A DNA stretch of 64,000 bases, taken from the NCBI RefSeq assembly GCF_042675705.1, contig NZ_JBHTJJ010000006.1, one strand, 5' to 3'. Below are positions 25,667 to 34,600 of this stretch, piece by piece; within the stretch, counting starts at the first letter, position 1, and each line of letters opens with the position of its first letter. A program made the position numbers and the translations under genes. This stretch comes from Ruegeria arenilitoris. GTDB lineage: Bacteria > Pseudomonadota > Alphaproteobacteria > Rhodobacterales > Rhodobacteraceae. The notes beneath the pieces were generated by a model. It saw only the letters and a list, made by a program, of their open reading frames with translations. It did not search any database and was not told the origin of the DNA.

Positions 25667-26161
25667 TTTTGCTCGCGTTTATTAAGTCAGGAAGCCGAAT
25701 GAAAACATAAGCATAACGTAAATCGCACGAACATGCACCTTTGCATAGCGCCGTAATAAAGCTGAGTGGTGAGGTGCTCCAAACTTCTTAGACACCTGCC
25801 TTTTCCAGTTTGAGCTGTCTTTCCTCGAAACCAACGGGCGACAGCAAGCAGGGTTTGTACGCGCACTCTGACGGAAAGTCCGCTTCCTCATCGAGACAAG
25901 GGCGCGGGCGCACTCGCAGAGAATGTCTGGAAACTGCCGTTCGCGTTAATAGCGCCAGAGAAAGACAGGTAACTTTGCCTTGATGATTGTCTAGATTTTC
26001 TTGAGCCTAGAGTATCAGCGACATCTTATGGAAAACATCTGTATTCCAGCGGTTTCAAAAGCGAACAAAAACTAAATCTTAGGTCGTCCCCCAATTACTT
26101 CGTCTAAAAGAAACCAAATTGTTGAGTTAAGAACACATTTTTCAACGGCCCGTTTTGCCGC
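25667..26161. other. 495-bp intergenic region upstream of mcrB
   Basis: It must contain the mcrB promoter. The one open frame (25682-25891, minus) has no ribosome-binding site and reads unlike protein. Nothing else recognisable. Confidence 0.4.
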
Positions 26162-26350
26162 CTATTTTTCTCTCGGATCAAAACGACCAGCAGCCTCTTC
26201 CGCCTTTAAACCTGCTGCCACAAGCGCCCGGATCGCAGCAGAGCGTCCATAGATCGAATTCTGGTGAGTATACTTTCGAATGAGTGCCAGCTCATCTTCG
26301 GTCATTAGTATTTGCAACCTCTTAGGAGGTGTATCTGACAGTTTTTCCAT
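26162..26350 (-). CDS. Ribbon-helix-helix regulator, 62 aa
   Basis: The sequence KRLQILMTEDELALIRKYTH (strand, then helix) and GRSAAIRALVAAGLKAEEAA (second helix) fits the Arc/MetJ/CopG ribbon-helix-helix fold, with the DNA-contacting strand at about residues 11-16. It is transcribed toward mcrBC but 495 bases away. The upstream region holds three ATACACAC copies that it may bind. It could control the divergent micro-ORF, the neighbouring element genes, or itself. Confidence 0.7.
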   Translation of the reverse strand: MEKLSDTPPKRLQILMTEDELALIRKYTHQNSIYGRSAAIRALVAAGLKAEEAAGRFDPREK

Positions 26351-26367
26351 AACGCATAGCTACCACT

Positions 26368-26427
26368 ATACACACTGTGCGTCAAATGTTGACACACCAC
26401 TCGAATCATCATACACACAATACACAC
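26368..26427. promoter_or_regulatory. ATACACAC repeats between divergent genes
   Basis: ATACACAC occurs at 26368-26375, 26411-26418 and 26420-26427, with a related TGACACACC at 26390-26398. Short repeated boxes between a ribbon-helix-helix gene and a divergent ORF are typical operators of that fold. Confidence 0.45.
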
Positions 26428-26457
26428 CATGTAATGCTTAAAGTTCAGGAGGCAGCA

Positions 26458-26565
26458 ATGCTCTCAAATCTCCAGACTCAGTTTCATCGAATGCATGAAG
26501 TTTGCGTAGTTTTGTACGTATGCAATTTTGTGTTGGAGTATGCGCAGAAAGCGTACGGAATCTAG
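26458..26565 (+). CDS. Micro-ORF, 35 aa
   Basis: Its start has a consensus AGGAGG ribosome-binding site 5 bases upstream (26447-26452). The product begins MLSNLQTQFHRMHEVCVVLY and ends YAQKAYGI, one mostly helical piece with two Cys. It is divergent from the ribbon-helix-helix gene. Translation signals are good but the short length keeps confidence low. Confidence 0.35.
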   Translation: MLSNLQTQFHRMHEVCVVLYVCNFVLEYAQKAYGI

Positions 26566-26888
26566 CAATCCGATCTTCGGCCGAAACGCCGCTAGTACGA
26601 ACCGGTTTGCCAAAAGTATGCCAATAACCAATACCGCCCAAAAAATGCCAGTAAAATATGGGACTTCAGACTATGTAGGTCCAATCCATCACTGGGGGCA
26701 TCGAGGTCCAATTTTTGGAGGTCATCGTGGCGTTCCGGAGCGTTTGCCTTATTGAAGGTGCCGGAATGGTAGCCTGCTACCGATATGACGCCGCAAACCA
26801 TCGACCAAGCCAAAGGCACAAATACCTTAACATTTGATAAACCTGACAAAGTTTAAAACTGGGCACGACAACAATAGAGGCACAGCCC
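26566..26888. other. 323-bp region without a convincing gene
   Basis: A minus-strand frame (26592-26849) starts with a hydrophobic stretch but has no ribosome-binding site. I see nothing else. Confidence 0.35.
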
Positions 26889-27068
26889 ATGCAGGTTTCG
26901 ATAAAAGACTTAGAAAATTACAAGATCTATGTAGCAAAGGCTATTCAAAGTCGGGCAGACGGTGAATTTTACATACCAATCTTTGAAAGACTTGAGCGAG
27001 AAATCAACGACCGGCGTCAAAACCTAGATACGATGTCCAGAATACGAGCTATCGCGAACATGGGTTAG
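26889..27068 (+). CDS. Small protein, 59 aa, near the right end of the element
   Basis: The frame reads MQVSIKDLENYKIYVAKAIQ and ends SRIRAIANMG. AGAGG lies 7-8 bases before the ATG and an intrinsic terminator follows about 40 bases after the stop, so it looks like a complete transcription unit. It is helical and basic toward the C-terminus. Its place next to the att site would suit a recombination directionality factor, but no helix-turn-helix is evident. Confidence 0.5.
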   Translation: MQVSIKDLENYKIYVAKAIQSRADGEFYIPIFERLEREINDRRQNLDTMSRIRAIANMG

Positions 27069-27404
27069 CTTGCAGCCCAAGCTTCCCATTAACTCACCAA
27101 CATCCTGAATGCCGCTGACGTCTCGTCGGCGGCATTTTTTTTCTTGAAGCTCTCAGCATTAACAAGTGAGTGGCTTCTTTTCATCAATAAGTGCAGAGGT
27201 GGGCTTGGAGCATTCCGACCATCTTTGCATCGATTCTGGGCTTTGTTTAGGTAGGAATTTCTGCTTGCCATGTGGCGACAAGGAAACACGCAAAAAGACC
27301 CTAGTGTGCTACAAAATGTGATACAGCTGCCGCACGAGAAACTACCTGTTTCTCTAGTAAACTTAACAGAAACAACGGGTTAGTTAAATATTGTACATGA
27401 GTTA
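27069..27404. other. Right end of the element, non-coding
   Basis: It holds the terminator at 27108-27142 and a possible integrase arm site at 27311-27319 (ACAAAATGT, the inverse of 516-524 near the left repeat). No gene seen. Confidence 0.4.
27108..27142 (+). terminator. Rho-independent terminator
   Basis: AATGCCGC-TGAC-loop-GTC-GGCGGCATT forms an ~11-bp stem followed by TTTTTTTT. It ends the unit containing the 59-residue gene. Confidence 0.8.
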
Positions 27405-27420
27405 TGGTGCCCAGGAGAGG
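27403..27420. repeat. Right attachment site (within tRNA-Leu 3' end)
   Basis: Identical 18 bases to 388-405. They lie in the 3' end of the intact tRNA-Leu gene plus two flanking bases. Confidence 0.88.
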
Positions 27421-27491
27421 ACTCGAACCTCCACGTCCATGCGGACACTAGCACCTGAAGCTAGCGCGTCTACCAATTCCGCCACCTGGGC
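27405..27491 (-). tRNA. tRNA-Leu (anticodon CAG)
   Basis: An 87-base tRNA on the minus strand, starting GCCCAGGTGGCGGAATTGGT and ending TCGAGTCCTCTCCTGGGCA plus CCA. The acceptor GCCCAGG pairs with CCTGGGC. The anticodon arm is CTAGC-TTCAGGT-GCTAG, giving anticodon CAG for CUG codons. The long variable arm is typical of class II tRNA-Leu. CCA is encoded. It is the integration target of the element and is kept whole. Confidence 0.96.
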
Positions 27492-27507
27492 AGGTGTCGT
27501 GGAGGGG

Positions 27508-27536
27508 CGTTTAAGCCTACTCGCCGAGGGCGTCAA
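27508..27536 (-). promoter_or_regulatory. Promoter of tRNA-Leu
   Basis: On the minus strand, TTGACG (-35, 27531-27536) and TAAACG (-10, 27508-27513) are separated by 17 bases, 17 bases upstream of the tRNA 5' end. Confidence 0.6.
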
Positions 27537-27702
27537 CAGGATTCGAACGGAATTTCGAAAGTTTTTTTTCGGCCACCTTCCCGCGGCGCGATCCCGCCGG
27601 TTCCGGCAATGTTTTTTGCCTGATGCGCGGCGTTATTGCGCCTTGTTTGCCGGGCTTTGGAGCGGTAGATCGGAACAAGACCTACACAGCAGGAGCCCAA
27701 CC

Positions 27703-28686
27703 ATGTCCAAACTGGTCACGATTTACGGTGGATCGGGATTCGTCGGCCGCTATATCGCGCGACGCATGGCGAGCGAAGGGTGGCGTGTACGGGTGGCGGT
27801 CCGCCGTCCGAACGAGGCGATCTTCGTCAAGACCTATGGCGTCGTCGGCCAGGTCGAGCCAATTCTGTGCAATATCCGCGACGACACCTCGGTGGCCAGT
27901 GCGATGCATGGTGCCGATGCGGTCGTCAACTGCGTGGGCGTTCTGAACGAACTGGGCAAGAATGGATTTGGCGCCGTGCAAGCCGAAGGCGCGGGCCGCA
28001 TCGCCCGTCTGGCGGCCGAGCAAGGCATTTCCCGTATGGTCCATATTTCGGCCATCGGTGCTGACGCGAATTCCGACAGCGAATACGCACGCACCAAGGC
28101 TGCGGGCGAAGCTGCCGTGCTGACCCATATCCCCGATGCCGTGATCCTGAGGCCCTCGGTGATCTTCGGGACCGAGGATCAGTTCTTCAACCGTTTCGCC
28201 GGCATGACCCGTATCTCGCCCTTCCTTCCGATCTTTGGCGCCGACACCCGGTTCCAGCCGGTGTTTGTGGATGACGTGGCGCAGGCCGCGGTCAAGGGTG
28301 TGTTGGGCCAGGCCGCAACGGGCGTCTACGAATTGGGTGGACCCGAGGCCAAGACCTTCCGCGAACTGATGCAGCAGATGCTCGAGGTGATCCACCGCCG
28401 CCGCATCATCATCGGTCTGCCGTTCTGGGTTGGGCGGATCATGGCCGGGGTTCTGGACATGCTGAAATTCGTCAGCTTCCAACTGTTTCCGAACAACATC
28501 CTGACCCGCGACCAGTTGAAGAACCTGCGCCGTGACAATGTGGTGTCCGAAGGAGCGAAGGGTTTCGCCGATCTGGGGATCGAGCCTGCTTCGCTGGAAT
28601 CGGTTCTGCCGGAATACCTGTGGAAATTCCGCCCGTCGGGTCAGTACGACGACATCCAGAACTCGGCCCGGAACCTGCGCATCTGA
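27703..28686 (+). CDS. NDUFA9-like NAD(P)-binding SDR protein
   Basis: 327 residues of the atypical short-chain dehydrogenase family that includes the complex I NDUFA9 subunit. The nucleotide-binding loop GGSGFVGRYIARRMASEGW is near the N-terminus, followed by DAVVNCVGVL and the YARTKAAGEAAV segment with Tyr-x-x-x-Lys. The ATG at 27703 has AGGAG 8 bases upstream; the frame is open further upstream only because it runs through the tRNA. In alphaproteobacteria such proteins are linked to respiratory complex I or quinone metabolism. It is the first chromosomal gene right of the element and converges on uppP. Confidence 0.85.
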   Translation: MSKLVTIYGGSGFVGRYIARRMASEGWRVRVAVRRPNEAIFVKTYGVVGQVEPILCNIRDDTSVASAMHGADAVVNCVGVLNELGKNGFGAVQAEGAGRIARLAAEQGISRMVHISAIGADANSDSEYARTKAAGEAAVLTHIPDAVILRPSVIFGTEDQFFNRFAGMTRISPFLPIFGADTRFQPVFVDDVAQAAVKGVLGQAATGVYELGGPEAKTFRELMQQMLEVIHRRRIIIGLPFWVGRIMAGVLDMLKFVSFQLFPNNILTRDQLKNLRRDNVVSEGAKGFADLGIEPASLESVLPEYLWKFRPSGQYDDIQNSARNLRI

Positions 28687-29490
28687 TCAGCTGTAAGCGA
28701 CAATCAGCAGGATCGTACCCAGGATCACGCGATAGATCACATATGGCGTGAAGCTGATGCTACGCAGCAGACGCATCATCAGGCTCAGTGCCAACAGGGC
28801 CGAAACAAAGGCGAACACGGCCGCAATGGCGCTGTCCTTGGCCAGCTGAGCGTTGGCCTGCCCGATCACGTCCAGCGACAGCAACGCACCCGAGGCGATG
28901 ATTGTGGGGATCGACATCAACATCGCAATGCGCGCGCCGTCCTCGCGGGTATATCCCAAGTGCCGCGCGCCAGTTATGCAGATCCCCGACCGCGAGGTGC
29001 CGGGAATCAGCGCCAGGACCTGCCACAGACCCAAAATAGCCGCGTCGCGCAGCCCCCAATCGGCGGCCTCTTTGGTCTGGGGGCCTTTCTGGTCCATCCA
29101 ATACAGCAGCAATCCGAAGCCCAGCATCGTCCACCCGATCACTGCCACGGACCGCATCGCGCTGCTGAGGCCGGTTAGGTGCAGGATCGCGCCGACGATG
29201 ACGGTCGGGATGGTGGCCACGATCAACGCCATGGCCAGTCGAGACTGTGGGGTGTCGATGCGCCCGCGCAACGCACTTGGCAGGCCCGCAAGGGCCAGTT
29301 TCACGTCGCTCCAGAAATACAGAACCACCGCGCCCAATGTGCCCACATGCACCGCGACGTCGATGGCGAGGCCCTGGTCATCCATTCCGGTGAGGCTGGG
29401 CAGCAGGATCAGGTGGCCTGATGACGAAATCGGCAGAAACTCGGTGATACCTTGGATGATCGCCACAAGAATCAGCTGAAAAAGACTCAT
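28687..29490 (-). CDS. uppP: Undecaprenyl-diphosphate phosphatase
   Basis: 267 residues, the usual UppP/BacA length. This membrane enzyme recycles undecaprenyl diphosphate for peptidoglycan synthesis. The catalytic region GITEFLPISSSGHLIL lies near the N-terminus and the second signature PGTSRSGICITGARHLGY in the middle; about eight membrane helices are predicted. I choose the ATG at 29490 because it gives the normal family start (MSLFQLILVAIIQG); the frame extends to 29529. Divergent from gltD. Confidence 0.94.
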   Translation of the reverse strand: MSLFQLILVAIIQGITEFLPISSSGHLILLPSLTGMDDQGLAIDVAVHVGTLGAVVLYFWSDVKLALAGLPSALRGRIDTPQSRLAMALIVATIPTVIVGAILHLTGLSSAMRSVAVIGWTMLGFGLLLYWMDQKGPQTKEAADWGLRDAAILGLWQVLALIPGTSRSGICITGARHLGYTREDGARIAMLMSIPTIIASGALLSLDVIGQANAQLAKDSAIAAVFAFVSALLALSLMMRLLRSISFTPYVIYRVILGTILLIVAYS

Positions 29491-29718
29491 CTGCCCGCCC
29501 GTGTTTGCGCCTGCGTTCTTTACATTCAAGGCGTATAAGCGCGATCAGCAAAAGGAAAGCCAGGATTTAGGTCCGAAGTGGCCCTAAAAATGAACAGAAA
29601 GTCGCCGAAAGAGATCGATCTTTCCGATTTTTTCCAATTTAGGTCAGTACAATTGACTTTTCATCCGAATTGGCTTCGCATAAAGAAATCCGACCAAGCC
29701 AATTCATGGAGTCTGACC

Positions 29719-31152
29719 GTGGCCAAGCAACCGATGCTGAAATTCGTGCAGATCGATCGTGACATGCCTGAAAAGCGCGCCGCAACCGATCGCAGAGCGG
29801 ACTTTCATGAAATCTATGCCGAATACGCTGCCGAAAAAGCCGCCGAGCAGGCCAGCCGTTGCAGCCAGTGTGGTGTGCCGTACTGTCAGTCGCACTGTCC
29901 GCTGCACAACAACATCCCGGACTGGCTGCGCCTGACCGCTACCGGACGGCTGGAAGAAGCCTATCAGACCAGCCAGGCCACCAATACCTTCCCCGAGATC
30001 TGCGGCCGTATCTGCCCGCAGGACCGTCTGTGCGAGGGCAACTGCGTGATCGAGCAATCGGGCCATGGCACTGTCACCATCGGTGCGGTCGAGAAATACA
30101 TTACCGACACCGCGTGGGAAGAAGGCTGGGTCAAACCTGTCGCTCCAACCGCCGAGCGCCCCGAAAGCGTGGGCATCATCGGGGGCGGGCCTGGTGGCCT
30201 GGCGGCGGCGGACATGCTGCGCCGGGCCGGGATTCAGGTCACGGTCTATGACCGCTATGACCGCGCGGGCGGGCTTCTGATGTACGGCATTCCGGGCTTC
30301 AAGCTGGAAAAGGACGTGGTTCAACGCCGCAACGACCTGTTGGCCGAGGGCGGCGTCACTTTTGAACTGAACTGCAACGTCGACGCGGCCAAGTTCGCCG
30401 AAATCCACGCAAAACATGACGCCGTGATCATTGCGACGGGAGTCTACAAGTCACGGGATCTGACCATGCCCGGCAGTGGCCTGCCCGGTATCGAAAAGGC
30501 AATCGATTTCCTGACTGCTTCGAACCGCAAAAGCTTTGGTGACGCGGTTCCCGAGTTCGACGATGGCCGCCTGAACGCCAAGGACAAGAAGGTGGTCGTG
30601 ATCGGTGGCGGTGATACGGCGATGGATTGCGTCCGCACCTCGATCCGTCAGGGTGCGACCTCGGTCAAATGTCTGTATCGCCGCGACCGGGCGAACATGC
30701 CAGGTTCACAGCGCGAAACCCAGAACGCCGAAGAAGAGAGCGTGATCTTTGAATGGCTCAGCGCGCCCAAGGGGTTCGTGGGCGATGAGCGGGTCACCGG
30801 CGTGATGGTGCAGAAGATGCGCCTGGGCCAGCCCGATGCCACCGGCCGCCAGGCCCCCGAAGTGATTGAAGGCGCAGATTACGTCGAAGAGGCCGATCTG
30901 GTCATCAAAGCGCTGGGCTTCGAGCCCGAGGACCTGCCCACCCTGTTCGGCCAGCCCGACCTGCCCGTGACCCGCTGGGGCACCATCAAGGCCGCGTTCG
31001 AAACCGGCGAGACCGAGATGGACGGCGTCTATGCCATCGGTGACATCGTGCGCGGTGCTTCGCTGGTGGTCTGGGCGATTCGCGACGGGCGTGACTGCGC
31101 GCAGGCCATCATCGACCGGTTCAACAGCAAGGCCGCGCTTGCGGCCGAGTGA
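29719..31152 (+). CDS. gltD: Glutamate synthase (NADPH) small subunit
   Basis: 477 residues. It supplies electrons from NADPH via FAD and iron-sulfur clusters to the large subunit in ammonia assimilation. Cysteine clusters CSQCGVPYCQSHCPLHN and CGRICPQDRLCEGNC bind the [4Fe-4S] centres. The FAD loop is GIIGGGPGGLAAADM and the NADPH loop is VVVIGGGDTAMDCVRT. The start is GTG at 29719 with GGAG 8 bases upstream, giving the typical VAKQPMLKFVQIDRD N-terminus. A GFA-family gene separates it from gltB. Confidence 0.95.
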   Translation: MAKQPMLKFVQIDRDMPEKRAATDRRADFHEIYAEYAAEKAAEQASRCSQCGVPYCQSHCPLHNNIPDWLRLTATGRLEEAYQTSQATNTFPEICGRICPQDRLCEGNCVIEQSGHGTVTIGAVEKYITDTAWEEGWVKPVAPTAERPESVGIIGGGPGGLAAADMLRRAGIQVTVYDRYDRAGGLLMYGIPGFKLEKDVVQRRNDLLAEGGVTFELNCNVDAAKFAEIHAKHDAVIIATGVYKSRDLTMPGSGLPGIEKAIDFLTASNRKSFGDAVPEFDDGRLNAKDKKVVVIGGGDTAMDCVRTSIRQGATSVKCLYRRDRANMPGSQRETQNAEEESVIFEWLSAPKGFVGDERVTGVMVQKMRLGQPDATGRQAPEVIEGADYVEEADLVIKALGFEPEDLPTLFGQPDLPVTRWGTIKAAFETGETEMDGVYAIGDIVRGASLVVWAIRDGRDCAQAIIDRFNSKAALAAE

Positions 31153-31181
31153 CCCCGCAGCCCGGCGACAGGAGGGACAGG

Positions 31182-31619
31182 ATGCCCGAATTGCAAGGCC
31201 AATGCATGTGCGGCGCGGTCACCGTGACCGCGACCCCCGCCAGCGACGCGCTGGGCGCCTGCCATTGCGACATGTGCCGCCGCTGGACCAGCAGCGCGCT
31301 GGTCACCTTTCCGGCCCAGCCGGGCTATGCGGCGCTGGGGCCGGTCAAGACCTTCACCTCGTCCGATTGGGCCGAACGCGCCTTCTGCGAAGAATGCGGC
31401 TCGGCACTGTGGTACCGGATCACCCTGCCGGGCGAGATGCACGGCCAGACACAGATCGCGGCCGGCCTGTTCGACAACGCGGCCGGCAACACGCTGAAAC
31501 TTGAACTTTACATCGACAAAAAGCCCGAGGGTTACGCGTTCGCAGGTGAACGCCGCCAGATGACCGAAGCCGAGGTCATGGCCATGTACGCCCCGTCGGA
31601 AGAAGGAGACAGCCAATGA
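31182..31619 (+). CDS. GFA-family (glutathione-dependent formaldehyde-activating-like) protein
   Basis: 145 residues of the GFA/CENP-V family, a small zinc-binding fold. The metal-binding cysteines appear in GQCMCGAV, GACHCDMCRRW and FCEECGSALWYR. The ATG at 31182 has GGAGGGACAGG just before it; the longer frame from 31149 is less likely. Its stop overlaps the gltB start by 4 bases, so it is translationally coupled to gltB inside the glutamate synthase operon. Enzymatic role unproven for most members of the family. Confidence 0.88.
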   Translation: MPELQGQCMCGAVTVTATPASDALGACHCDMCRRWTSSALVTFPAQPGYAALGPVKTFTSSDWAERAFCEECGSALWYRITLPGEMHGQTQIAAGLFDNAAGNTLKLELYIDKKPEGYAFAGERRQMTEAEVMAMYAPSEEGDSQ

Positions 31620-34600
31620 CGAAATATGATGCCGATTGGGTCCGGGCCGAGGAAGCCAAGCGCAAGTGGATGGCCGAAAATGGCCTGTATTCCGAGCAGG
31701 AAGAGCATTCCTCGTGCGGGGTCGGTCTGGTGGTTTCGGTTGACGGCAAGAAAAGCCGCAAGGTGGTCGAGGCCGGGATCGATGCGCTCAAGGCGATCTG
31801 GCACCGCGGCGCGGTGGATGCCGACGGCAAGACCGGCGACGGCGCGGGCATCCATGTGCAGATCCCGGCCCCCTTCTTCTATGACCAGATCCGCCGCACC
31901 GGGCACGAGCCCAAGATGGACGAGTTGATCGCCGTGGGGCAGGTGTTCCTACCGCGCACCGATTTCGGCGCGCAGGAGCGCTGCCGGACCATCGTGGAAA
32001 CCGAAGTTCTGCGGATGGGTTACTATATCTATGGCTGGCGCCATGTGCCGGTGGACGTGACCTGCCTGGGCGAAAAGGCCAACGCGACCCGGCCCGAGAT
32101 CGAGCAGATCCTGATCTCGAATTCCAAGGGCGTCGACGAGGACACGTTCGAACGCGAGCTGTACGTCATCCGCCGCCGGATCGAGAAAGCCGCCGCCGCC
32201 GCGGGGATTTCGGGTCTGTACCTGGCCTCGCTCAGCTGCCGGTCGATCATCTACAAGGGCATGATGCTGGCCGAGCAGGTCGCCGTGTTCTACCCCGACC
32301 TGATGGACGACCGTTTCGAGTCGGCCTTTGCGATCTATCACCAGCGCTACTCCACCAACACCTTCCCGCAATGGTGGCTGGCGCAGCCGTTCCGGATGCT
32401 GGCGCATAACGGCGAGATCAACACGCTGAAGGGCAACATCAACTGGATGAAAAGCCACGAGATCCGCATGGCCTCGGCGACCTTTGGCGACTATGCCGAA
32501 GACATCAAGCCGATCATCGCCGGTGGGTCGTCGGATTCGGCGGCGCTGGATTCGGTGTTCGAGGTTCTGGTGCGCGCGGGTCGCTCAGCCCCGATGGCCA
32601 AGACGATGCTGGTGCCGGAGAGCTGGTCGAAACAAGCGGTGGAACTGCCGCAAGCCTGGCGCGACATGTATTCCTACTGCAACTCGGTGATGGAGCCGTG
32701 GGACGGCCCTGCCGCGCTGGCCATGACGGATGGGCGCTGGGTCTGCGCCGGGCTGGACCGCAACGGCCTGCGCCCGATGCGCTATGTGGTCACCGGCGAC
32801 GGGCTGGTGATCGCCGGGTCCGAGGCGGGCATGGTCCCGATCAACGAGGCCAGCGTCGTCGAGAAAGGCGCGCTGGGCCCCGGCCAGATGCTGGCCGTCG
32901 ACATGAAGAAGGGCAAGCTGTATCGCGACAAGCAGATCAAGGACAAGCTGGCCGCGACGCTGCCGTTCGGGGACTGGGTCAGCAAGATCAACGATCTGGA
33001 CGAAAAGCTGGCCAAGGTGACTGAAAAGCCGCTGTTCACCGGTGAAGAACTGCGCAAGCGCCAGATCGCGGCGGGCTACACGGTCGAGGAACTGGAGCAG
33101 ATCCTTGCACCGATGGCCGAGGACGGCAAAGAGGCGATCGCTTCGATGGGCGACGACACGCCTTCGGCGGTTCTGTCCAAACAGTACCGGCCGCTCAGCC
33201 ATTTCTTCCGCCAGAACTTCAGCCAGGTGACCAACCCGCCCATCGACAGCCTGCGCGAATACCGGGTGATGTCGCTGAAGACGCGGTTCGGCAACCTCAA
33301 GAACGTGCTGGACGAGGACAGCAGCCAGACCGAGATCGTTGTGCTGGAAAGCCCCTTTGTCGGCAACGCGCAGTGGGAAGAACTGGTGGCGAATTTCGAT
33401 GCGCCGCTGGCCGAGATCGACTGTACCTTCGAACCCGGCACCGGCGCGCTGAGCGCCGCGCTGGCGCGCATCCGCGCCGAGGCGGAGGAGGCCGTGCGTT
33501 CGGGCGCGGGTCACCTGGTGCTGACCGACCAGTATTCCGGCCCCGGCAAAGTGGCGATGCCGATGATCCTGGCCACCAGCGCGGTGCATTCGCACCTGAT
33601 CCGTCAGGGTCTGCGGACCTTCTGCTCGCTCAACGTGCGGTCGGCCGAATGCATCGACCCGCATTATTTCGCGGTGCTGATCGGCTGTGGCGCGACCGTG
33701 GTCAACGCCTACCTGGCCGAGGATTCGCTGGCCGACCGGATCGAACGCGGCTTGCTCGAAGGCAGCCTGACCGAAAACGTCGCGCGTTACCGCGAGGCGA
33801 TCGACCAGGGCCTGCTGAAGATCATGGCCAAGATGGGCATCTCGGTGATCTCGTCCTATCGCGGCGGCCTGAATTTCGAGGCCGTGGGCCTGAGCCGCGC
33901 CATGGTGGCCGAGTATTTCCCCGGCATGACCAGCCGGATCTCGGGCATCGGCGTCACCGGCATTCAGTCCAAAGCCGAAGGAATCCATGCCAAAGGCTGG
34001 GAGAGTGGCCTGGACGTTCTGCCCATCGGTGGCTTCTACAAGGCCCGCAAATCGGGTGAGACCCATGCGTGGGAAGCGACCTCGATGCACATGATGCAGA
34101 TGGCCTGCAACCGCGCCTCGTACGAGCTTTGGAAGCAGTATTCGGCCAAGATGCAGGCCAACCCGCCGATTCATCTGCGCGACCTGATGGATTTCAAACC
34201 GCTGGCCAAGCCGATCCCGATCGAGGAGGTCGAGTCGATCACCTCGATCCGCAAACGGTTCGTCACGCCGGGCATGTCGCTGGGCGCGCTCAGCCCCGAG
34301 GCGCACAAGACGCTGAACGTGGCGATGAACCGGATCGGCGCCAAATCCGACTCGGGTGAAGGTGGGGAAGATCCCGCACACTTCGTGCCCGAGCCGAATG
34401 GCGACAACCCCTCGGCCAAGATCAAGCAGGTGGCCTCGGGCCGGTTCGGTGTGACCGCCGAATACCTCAACCAGTGCGAAGAGCTGGAAATCAAGGTGGC
34501 CCAAGGTGCCAAGCCCGGCGAGGGCGGCCAGCTGCCCGGCATGAAGGTCACCGATCTGATCGCGCGCCTGCGTCACTCGACCAAGGGCGTGACGCTGATC

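Larger units (their letters stand above)
388..27420. mobile_element. Integrative element inserted in tRNA-Leu(CAG)
   Basis: The element is bounded by an 18-bp direct repeat (TATGGTGCCCAGGAGAGG) that is the 3' end of the tRNA-Leu gene plus two flanking bases. The complete tRNA is kept at the right end and only its 3' tip is duplicated at the left end, the usual result of tyrosine-recombinase integration into a tRNA gene. The integrase lies 144 bp inside the left repeat. The interior is visibly AT-richer than the chromosome to the right and carries IS remnants, restriction genes, SSB, a probable HUH Rep and many unknown genes. I see no conjugation (VirB/Tra) genes, so transfer would depend on a helper. 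The presence of Rep, SSB and AAA+ genes suggests an excised form that can replicate. Confidence 0.88.

Noticed and set aside
26592..26849. Minus-strand 85-codon frame with hydrophobic start
   Set aside because: No ribosome-binding site and no sign of conservation in the sequence itself; it could be real but cannot be supported.
27108..27142. Inverted repeat of an insertion sequence
   Set aside because: A stem with a T-run directly after a small gene is better explained as an intrinsic terminator.
27391..27702. Upstream extension of the NDUFA9-like gene
   Set aside because: It runs through the tRNA-Leu gene; the ATG at 27703 has AGGAG and begins the nucleotide-binding fold.
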